From CAZQSL01 sp964595945 (lineage in GTDB: Bacteria > UBP15 > UBA6099 > JAJRTR01), in assembly GCA_964595945.1 (NCBI GenBank), contig CAZQSL010000116.1, forward strand, positions 1 to 11,105: a stretch of DNA of 11,105 nt. The letters run 5' to 3'. Made by a program: the position numbers and the translations under genes. This document shows positions 6,791 to 11,105 of the stretch, in pieces (position 1 is the first letter of the stretch; each line of letters starts with the position of its first letter). Below the pieces are notes generated by a model. It was not told where the DNA came from, did not search any database, and was given only the letters and a program-made list of their open reading frames with translations.

Positions 6791-7375
6791 TTATTTGGAT
6801 TTTTGGGGAGCGGCGTTTTTGCCTTGCCCCATGCCTTCGCGGCGTTTGGAGTCGATGAACTGGCGGACGTCGTCCTGTACCTGCGGCCAGATGACGGCGA
6901 AGCGCGCCTGCTGTTCGACGGTCAGGATTTTCTTGAGCGAGTCGTGAAATTTATCGTCGCATCTGTTCATGTCGTCATGGTTTTTGTCGAGCTGGCCGAG
7001 GAGTGTCTTGAGCTGTTTTTCGGTTGGTTTTGTTTTGCCTGACTGGGCGTCTTTGAGTTTTTTGTATATCTCGAAGCTCTTTTTGACGATGGCCGATTTT
7101 TCCCTGAAATGGGTTTTGATGATGTCCGTAAGTTTTTTTTCTGTTTCCTGAGGGAGAGCCATCTGCTCGGCGACTTGCCAGATGATCATCATTTCGACGC
7201 GTTTGCGCAGTTTTTCCCTGTTGGGGGCATCGGCAAACGGGCCGCCGGGCCCGCCGGAGCCGGGGTTGCCATGCCGCGCGAATGCGGGGGCGGCAGTCAT
7301 GAGCAGCAGGCAGATATAGATCATGGTGCGCGCCATGCGTACCGCTGCCGGACGAAGTGATTTTGTGGTGGTCAT
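6791..7375 (-). CDS. Secreted LTxxQ-type (Spy/CpxP- or CnrR-like) stress protein
   Basis: This 194-residue exported protein has a signal peptide at residues 1-33 (MARTMIYICLLLMTAAPAFA core, cleavage likely after AFA), then a Gly/Pro-rich linker (36-46) and an all-helical, highly charged body. It carries LPQETEKKL (74-82) and LTVEQQARF (151-159), the paired motif of the LTxxQ family of periplasmic chaperones and heavy-metal resistance sensors. ATG 7375 is chosen because AAAGGA lies 9 nt before it; ATG 7384 touches the same AAAGG and would add three residues. It starts 23 bp after the anti-sigma stop and is the last gene of the operon before a terminator. By analogy with CnrXYH-type loci it may sense envelope or metal stress for the anti-sigma factor, or be a target of the sigma factor. 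The metal or ligand is unknown. Met residues and one Cys are present, but no clear metal site is seen. Confidence 0.7.
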   Translation of the reverse strand: MTTTKSLRPAAVRMARTMIYICLLLMTAAPAFARHGNPGSGGPGGPFADAPNREKLRKRVEMMIIWQVAEQMALPQETEKKLTDIIKTHFREKSAIVKKSFEIYKKLKDAQSGKTKPTEKQLKTLLGQLDKNHDDMNRCDDKFHDSLKKILTVEQQARFAVIWPQVQDDVRQFIDSKRREGMGQGKNAAPQKSK

Positions 7376-7398
7376 GGCGATCATCCTTTCGGGATCAG

Positions 7399-8040
7399 TC
7401 AGATATCGGATATTATAGCACGGGCTTCTTCTTCGGAGATATTTTCAATGGTCTTGAGGATGCCTGTGGCTGTGTCCGAGTCAGGCTGTACGCTGGTGCC
7501 GAGCCATTGGAGGTGGCTGGAACTGGTGTTGATCTGTGAAGGAGTAGAGGCGCCGGCCGCTGTGACGGCGATGCCGGCGGAGGTGTCGGTATAGATGGAC
7601 AGGAGCATGGAAGAGTCGTAGGCGTCCGGGAGAGAAGCGATGACAGTATTGTCCGCGGCGGGCCGCGAAGATGTTTTGCCCAGGGGATTGCGTGGGGAGG
7701 CGATGAGCGAAAAGATGCCGATGACAAGTAAAAAAGATGCGGCGAGAGCGAGGCGCGGGACCGAGAGGCGGCGTGTCTTTCGAGTGGCGATGGGTGTGAC
7801 ATTTTTGCGTGAGGGATTGGTGTATGTTGCAGGAGCAGAGATGTGGTCGAGAAAGGCCGCCGAGGGGATGGGCGTGGGAGCAGAGTGCAGAAAGGCTACG
7901 GTGGCGAGCGTGTCGCGAAGCTCTGCCGCGCAGGCGGCGCAGGAGGATATGTGGCGCTCAAGGCCGGCACGCCCTTCTGGGGTGATGGTATTGTCGATAT
8001 ATGATGTTATGAGAAGCTGATACTTTTCACAGGAGTCCAT
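7399..8040 (-). CDS. Membrane-anchored zinc-finger anti-sigma factor
   Basis: This 213-residue protein starts with a ZAS-type domain: C4, then H30-x3-C34-x2-C37 (HISSCAAC), which binds zinc in most anti-sigma factors and clamps the sigma factor. A basic stretch (about 78-95) and one transmembrane helix (about 97-115) follow, then a Ser/Thr/Ala-rich, probably periplasmic C-terminal part (116-213) without a recognised domain. ATG 8040 is chosen because the domain begins there. GGAGG lies about 10 nt upstream, and a longer frame back to 8217 would only overlap the sigma gene. The start overlaps the end of the sigma gene by 14 bp, implying translational coupling. Family knowledge predicts that it holds the partner sigma factor inactive until an envelope signal arrives. 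Confidence 0.85.
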   Translation of the reverse strand: MDSCEKYQLLITSYIDNTITPEGRAGLERHISSCAACAAELRDTLATVAFLHSAPTPIPSAAFLDHISAPATYTNPSRKNVTPIATRKTRRLSVPRLALAASFLLVIGIFSLIASPRNPLGKTSSRPAADNTVIASLPDAYDSSMLLSIYTDTSAGIAVTAAGASTPSQINTSSSHLQWLGTSVQPDSDTATGILKTIENISEEEARAIISDI

Positions 8041-8608
8041 TTTCCCTGAGCCTCCTTCTGATTGCGCCGATCCCGTAGTGGAAGTTGACCTTGGCTGACT
8101 CTTCCGGGATACCGGAGATTTCGGCGATTTCCCTGTAAGAAAGGTTTTCGTAAATGCGCAGAGTGACGACGACGCGCTGTTTTTCGGGAAGAGAGAGAAT
8201 GGCCTTCGCGGCGGCATCGATCGTTTCTGTCCTGATGAGATCAGCAGGGCCTACAGAGTCGCGGCCATCGTCACCGAGGGGAGCCGTATTGTCGGTGATC
8301 TCGTCGACCGGGCGTCGGCGGCGTATGAATGTCGAGCACTCGTTGGATGCGATGCGATAGAGCCAGGTGCGCAGCGACGAGTCGCCTCTGAAGGATGCCA
8401 TAGCCGTGAATGCCTTTGCAAAACACTGCTGCGCGATGTCTTCGGCGTCCTGTATATTGCCGGTCATACGGTAGATAAATGTGAAAATCTCACGGCCGTA
8501 ATTGCCGGCAAGCGTCGCGAATGCCTCGGCGTCGCCAGTCATCGAACGTTCTATCAGCGCCTTTTCGTCCATTTCCACCAGTCTTGTGGTTTGTGTAATA
8601 TGCCGCAT
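8027..8608 (-). CDS. ECF-type RNA polymerase sigma factor (sigma-70 family, RpoE-like)
   Basis: This 193-residue protein has the two ECF domains. Region 2 (about 18-98) carries DAEDIAQQCFAKAF and SLRTWLYRIASNECSTFIRRRR, and region 4 (about 132-188) carries LSLPEKQRVVVTLR and LSYREIAEISGIPEESAKV, with a basic helix for the -35 element. It would direct RNA polymerase to stress promoters once released by the anti-sigma factor encoded next (14-bp overlap). The start at 8608 has GGGGA 7 nt upstream. ATG 8572, which begins right at the conserved region (MDEKALIERSM), is a good alternative but has GGTGG almost touching it. The first 12 residues may not be translated. Two promoter candidates precede it, one of ECF type. 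Confidence 0.93.
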   Translation of the reverse strand: MRHITQTTRLVEMDEKALIERSMTGDAEAFATLAGNYGREIFTFIYRMTGNIQDAEDIAQQCFAKAFTAMASFRGDSSLRTWLYRIASNECSTFIRRRRPVDEITDNTAPLGDDGRDSVGPADLIRTETIDAAAKAILSLPEKQRVVVTLRIYENLSYREIAEISGIPEESAKVNFHYGIGAIRRRLRENGLL

Positions 8609-8653
8609 CGCTGTGTCCCCGGACAGAACGCTGTCTCAAAGCACTGTTGAACG

Positions 8654-8683
8654 TATAGACGCGCCGTGGGTTAAAAAGTTAAA
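8654..8683 (-). promoter_or_regulatory. Candidate ECF-type, possibly autoregulated promoter of the sigma operon
   Basis: On the minus strand TTTAACTT (8676-8683), 15 nt, then GTCTATA (8654-8660) resembles the general ECF promoter plan (an AAC-containing -35, about 15-16 nt spacer, GTC-containing -10), 46 nt before ATG 8608. The match is suggestive only. It would make the sigma factor its own activator, which is common in this family. Confidence 0.4.
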
Positions 8684-8689
8684 CGCTTG

Positions 8690-8718
8690 CATATATACTT
8701 ATTCTAACACATCGGCAA
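8690..8718 (-). promoter_or_regulatory. Candidate housekeeping promoter of the sigma operon
   Basis: TTGCCG (8713-8718) and TATATG (8690-8695) have exactly 17 nt between them on the minus strand. It lies upstream of the ECF-type candidate and within the gap before moaA, about 82 nt from ATG 8608. On the plus strand I found no good promoter for moaA in this gap. Confidence 0.4.
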
Positions 8719-8735
8719 GAGGGAAGGTTCGCGCA

Positions 8736-9719
8736 GTGGCACAGGGGACGGTAACAGACAGATACGGACGCAGGATCAGCTACCTGAGACTGTCGATCAC
8801 CGACAGGTGCAACATGAGGTGCGTCTATTGCATGCCCGAAGGCGCGGTATTTCTACGGGAGGACGAATTGCTGACAGCCGAGGAAATCGAGCGCGTGGTG
8901 CGCGCCGGGGTGTCCGAAGGCATAGAAAAGGTGCGCGTCACCGGAGGCGAACCCCTCGTGCGCGGCGACGTGACAGCCATCGTGTCGCGCCTCGCGCACA
9001 TCGACGGCATCACCGACCTTTCCCTCACCACCAATGGCCAGTTGCTCTCCAGCCACGCCAGTGCGCTCGCGCGCGCCGGACTCGGCAGGGTCAACGTCAG
9101 CCTCGACACATTGCGCGAAGACCGCTATCGCGAAATCTGCCGGGGCGGCCACCTCAAGAGTGTCCTCGAAGGTATCGACGCCGCCCGTGACGCCGGTCTC
9201 ACTCCCGTCAAGGTCAACGTCGTCGTGATGCGCGGTCGCAACGACGATGAAATCCGCGACTTCGTCCTCTTCTCGCTCGCTCGCGGCGTCACCATCAGAT
9301 TCATCGAGTACATGCCTTTCGTCAAGACGGGCGAATGGCGCGATCGTGTCGTGCCGCGTGAGGAAATGGCACGCGTCCTCGCGGATATGCTCCAGCCCGG
9401 CGTGGCCTTCTCCGGCGACAACGGCAGTGAGCCCGCGAGGTATTTCCTCATCAGGGGGACAGATCACAGCATAGGATTCATCAGTCCCGTCACCCACGGG
9501 TTCTGCGCCAACTGCAACCGCCTGCGCCTCACTCCCGATGGCAGCATACTCGCGTGTCTCGCCGGCAAGGCAAGCGTCGACGTGCGCGGACTTCTCAGGT
9601 CGGGCGCTGCCGGCGAAGCACTTCGCGAAGCCTTTCGCGAGGCGGCCCGCCTCAAGGGCGAATCCGGCCGCTTCACTCCCGGCAGCGGTGACAGAGGCAT
9701 GAACTCTATCGGCGGCTGA
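8736..9719 (+). CDS. moaA: GTP 3',8-cyclase MoaA (molybdenum cofactor biosynthesis)
   Basis: This 327-residue radical SAM enzyme converts GTP to 3',8-cH2GTP, the first step of molybdenum cofactor synthesis, together with MoaC in the cytoplasm. All hallmarks are visible: the radical SAM cluster C25-x3-C29-x2-C32 (DRCNMRCVYC), VTGGEPLVR (68-76), LTTNG (97-101), VSLDTL (121-126) and IEYMP (190-194). The second cluster is C257-x2-C260 with C274 (FCANCNRLRLTPDGSILAC), and the C-terminal GG (326-327) is needed for activity. Length is normal for the family. GTG 8736 is chosen because GGAAGG lies 8 nt upstream and the homologous N terminus (TDRYGRRISYLRLSITDRC) begins there; a longer frame back to 8502 would run through the sigma gene. 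It is divergent from the sigma gene. No other Mo-cofactor gene is in view and no terminator is seen after it. Confidence 0.97.
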   Translation: MAQGTVTDRYGRRISYLRLSITDRCNMRCVYCMPEGAVFLREDELLTAEEIERVVRAGVSEGIEKVRVTGGEPLVRGDVTAIVSRLAHIDGITDLSLTTNGQLLSSHASALARAGLGRVNVSLDTLREDRYREICRGGHLKSVLEGIDAARDAGLTPVKVNVVVMRGRNDDEIRDFVLFSLARGVTIRFIEYMPFVKTGEWRDRVVPREEMARVLADMLQPGVAFSGDNGSEPARYFLIRGTDHSIGFISPVTHGFCANCNRLRLTPDGSILACLAGKASVDVRGLLRSGAAGEALREAFREAARLKGESGRFTPGSGDRGMNSIGG

Positions 9720-9979
9720 CGCTCGGGTTATACGAAATATCAATTGAATTTCCCTATGTATGGTTATGGTCTGCCGGGATGATCTGGTGTACCATCCGAA
9801 AACAATAAAAGACTTTTTGACACGGATTTCACGGATAGATCAAGACTGTTTTTCGAAGGGGCTGGGTTTATCCCCGACTGATACTATGCTGCTCTATCGG
9901 GTCGCTTCGATATATTGTGGTAGGGGATTTCTATTGATATTCAGTATAAGGGATACTTGTCAAAAGATTGAAGCACAAA

Positions 9980-10127
9980 ACAGAACAGGATTCTTCGCTT
10001 CGCTCATAATGACACCACAAAAAGCAGGCAAATAGAATGAATGCAGTCTGACAACAAACATCGCGCACTTTGAACTGATTCGCAAAAATGTCTGTCATTA
10101 TGAGCGAAGCGAAGAATCCTGTTCTGT
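9980..10127. mobile_element. 148-bp element with perfect 35-bp inverted arms
   Basis: Arm 9980-10014 is the exact reverse complement of arm 10093-10127, with 78 bp of AT-rich DNA between. The arm contains ATTCTTCGCTTCGCTCATAA. It lies in a stretch missing from the left repeat copy (about 9931-10167). I found no clear target duplication directly at the arm ends and no transposase. A MITE-like element or a large hairpin-forming intergenic repeat are the likely readings. Confidence 0.6.
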
Positions 10128-10207
10128 CTGGGTTTCAGGGAATCAATGGTCTCTCGCGAAAAAGGTCGTAAGCGTTCACGACAAGAGCATGGAGACCCCC
10201 TTTTTGA

Positions 10208-10396
10208 ACCCGGATCTGTCAATAGAAAGTGCGCTATTGTCGAATCCGGCAGTCGCGATAAGGGCGAACTGCTGTGTTGCCGGTGCATTTTTTTGTTTGC
10301 GTATGACGAATACTGCTCACTGCAAAAATGCCCCTTGCGCCTTGCATTTCATCCCTTCTTGCGACAGCAATCCCGAATTCTAATGACGAATTCGGG
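10208..10396. mobile_element. 189-bp MITE-like element with imperfect inverted ends
   Basis: The left end AACCCGGATCTGTCAATAG (10207-10225) and the right end CTAATGACGAATTCGGGTT (10380-10398) are inverted copies with 15 of 19 matching positions. The right end is itself a full hairpin (10373-10397, CCCGAATTC/GAATTCGGG) almost identical to the mini-insertion at 284-311. TTGA flanks both sides (10204-10207 and 10397-10400). The left repeat copy has the uninterrupted site (minus strand TTTTTGACAAAATGGGG), so this is an insertion between the arms of the old hairpin. No reading frame inside is credible. Confidence 0.65.
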
Positions 10397-10457
10397 TTGA
10401 AAAAATGGGGTCTCCAAACCTCTACCGAAAAACTTTATATGCTATACTCCAGCCATT

Positions 10458-10503
10458 TTTTACGGGTTACAAGCGGCTGATATGCCGCTTGTAACCCGTA
10501 AAA
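10458..10503. repeat. 46-nt perfect hairpin next to the right repeat copy
   Basis: Arms of 20 nt (10458-10477 and 10484-10503; ACGGGTTACAAGCGGC core) are perfect reverse complements around the loop TGATAT. It begins directly beyond the end of the homology with the left copy. The stem starts with T-run and ends with A-run on both strands, so no U-tail lies outside the stem and it is not a typical terminator. A REP-like palindrome or a repeat end is more likely. Confidence 0.7.
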
Positions 10504-10544
10504 CAGAGAATACTCCAAACATAGGGAGTTTATGGAGAGGTGCA

Positions 10545-10572
10545 GAGAACCTTTTTTATAAAAAAAGTTCTC
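10545..10572 (-). terminator. AT-cored hairpin downstream of the right-edge gene (possible terminator)
   Basis: Arms 10545-10557 and 10560-10572 (GAGAAC...GTTCTC with T-run and A-run) pair with one mismatch and a 2-nt loop. An outer pair GAATACTC (10508-10515) and GAGTATTC (10576-10583) encloses it. It lies 31-58 nt after the stop at 10603. The GC-poor stem and lack of a clear U-tail make the terminator call weak; it could equally be another intergenic repeat. Confidence 0.35.
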
Positions 10573-10602
10573 CGCGAGTATTCCGTGAACTGTTACAGAA
10601 GG

Positions 10603-11105
10603 TCATTCGCATTTGTCCTGCGCGGCGACGGACATAGAGGCGGTGAGGGCGCAGAGAGCCTGCTGGAGCGCTGCCCTGTCGCGTGGGGAGGCTTTGGCGA
10701 TGGCAGCGGAAATTTCTTCGGGAGAATACTTCGAGAGCTTGAGGATGAGGGAAACGGGGGATTCGGGCTGTGCGGGCCTTGCCGCGGATGACACGGGGCG
10801 TGAGGAAGGGGCTCCACCGAGTTCGGCTATCACATCGCGGAGGTCGCGCATCTGGAGATAGTCACGTTTTTCCTTCATGCGGTCTTCTCGGGGGTCAGGT
10901 TCGCCGTACAGGGAGAGTGAAGAGATTACGTCTGCGACAGGAGCGGTACAGGCGGAACTGGTCCAGGATTCTTCAGGAGCGGAGAAGTAGAGGGTCATCA
11001 TGCTCATGTTGTTGACGATAGTGATGGCGATATTTTTGTAGATAGTGTCGGGAGGGACAGATGCGTGGCGGCTGTGAAGGGTGCCGACGATGGAGGCCTT
11101 GCCCC
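10603..11105 (-). CDS. Hypothetical protein, C-terminal part (start outside the window)
   Basis: The frame is open from the stop TGA (10603-10605) to the right edge, giving 166 residues and no upstream stop, so the true start is beyond 11105. The window edge begins with GKASIVGTLHSRHASVPPD, followed by YKNIAITIVNNMSMMTLYF. I therefore do not place the start at the internal ATG 11007. The middle is Ser/Pro-rich (about 75-115 of the visible part), and the end has KLSKYSPEEISAAIAKASPRD, a helical charged region. No domain, membrane helix or signal is recognised. The composition fits the neighbouring minus-strand genes. Function is unknown. Confidence 0.65.
   Translation of the reverse strand, partial: GKASIVGTLHSRHASVPPDTIYKNIAITIVNNMSMMTLYFSAPEESWTSSACTAPVADVISSLSLYGEPDPREDRMKEKRDYLQMRDLRDVIAELGGAPSSRPVSSAARPAQPESPVSLILKLSKYSPEEISAAIAKASPRDRAALQQALCALTASMSVAAQDKCE

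Larger units (their letters stand above)
9734..10456 (+). repeat. Dispersed intergenic repeat, right copy, with two insertions
   Basis: This is the inverted partner of 1-324. It is mosaic. Core DNA shared with the left copy is at 9734-9930, about 10168-10207 and 10397-10456. Interposed are extra DNA at about 9931-10167 (holding the 148-bp inverted-arm element) and a 189-bp element (10208-10396). Together with flanking spacer it fills the gene-free stretch after moaA. Reading frames here, for example 9760-10035, are not supported as genes. Confidence 0.85.

Noticed and set aside
8041..8217. 59-residue N-terminal extension of the anti-sigma factor
   Set aside because: It would lie wholly within the sigma gene, has an atypical Ser/Pro/Arg-rich sequence, and the zinc-finger domain starts at ATG 8040 after GGAGG.
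8502..8735. 78-codon N-terminal extension of MoaA
   Set aside because: It overlaps the sigma gene on the other strand. MoaA homology begins at GTG 8736, which has its own ribosome binding site.
10146..10400. Reading frame of 84 codons in the repeat nest
   Set aside because: It crosses the boundary between old repeat and inserted element and has no ribosome binding site or recognisable domain.
1..10456. Composite transposon bounded by the inverted repeats
   Set aside because: No transposase or resolvase is encoded, the repeats lack insertion-sequence ends, and the cargo is housekeeping-type genes.
9720..10602. CRISPR array or tRNA in the repeat-rich gap
   Set aside because: The repeats are inverted pairs and nested insertions, not evenly spaced direct repeats with spacers, and no cloverleaf is seen.

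Overview
The window reads as chromosomal DNA of a Gram-negative-type bacterium with GC-rich genes and AT-richer, repeat-laden spacers. Signs of this are secreted and membrane proteins, an ECF sigma/anti-sigma pair with a periplasmic LTxxQ-type partner, a KpsF/KdsD-like protein, a DUF3084 protein and a MoaA. The mix (DUF362 iron-sulfur protein, a TMTC-like GT-C/TPR protein, a tandem SCP2-like protein) would fit an uncultivated anaerobic lineage, but the sequence alone does not fix a phylum. No tRNA, rRNA, CRISPR array, transposase or phage gene is visible.

Layout. Positions 1-324 are one copy of a dispersed repeat, on the minus strand. From 422 to 8608 all genes lie on the minus strand. In transcription order they are: ECF sigma factor, zinc-finger anti-sigma factor and secreted LTxxQ-like protein (8608 to 6791), closed by a clear terminator; a DUF362 ferredoxin-domain protein (6624-5485) with its own promoter-like region; a DUF3084 inner-membrane protein followed 21 bp later by a KpsF/GutQ-like SIS-CBS protein; a TMTC-like membrane protein with TPRs; and a duplicated SCP2-like protein that ends in a terminator near 363-395. 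On the plus strand, divergent from the sigma gene, lies moaA (8736-9719). Positions 9720-10602 contain no gene and are a nest of repeats and hairpins. A minus-strand gene fragment (10603-11105) runs off the right edge.

How the genes may work together. The sigma, anti-sigma and LTxxQ trio looks like an envelope or metal stress sensing module, with the exported protein as possible sensor or effector. The DUF3084, SIS-CBS and TMTC-like genes may form an envelope or sugar-related transcription unit, but this rests on spacing and orientation only. MoaA starts molybdenum cofactor synthesis and stands alone here.

The most informative unexplained structure is the pair of inverted repeat copies at 1-324 and 9734-10456. 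Each carries a short palindrome-ended insertion that the other lacks, so each serves as an empty site for the other. Both insertions are flanked by short direct repeats (CAA/TTG and TTGA) and share related ends (AACCCG..TTCGGG), which suggests a tiny non-autonomous mobile palindrome family. The right copy also holds a separate 148-bp element with perfect 35-bp inverted arms.
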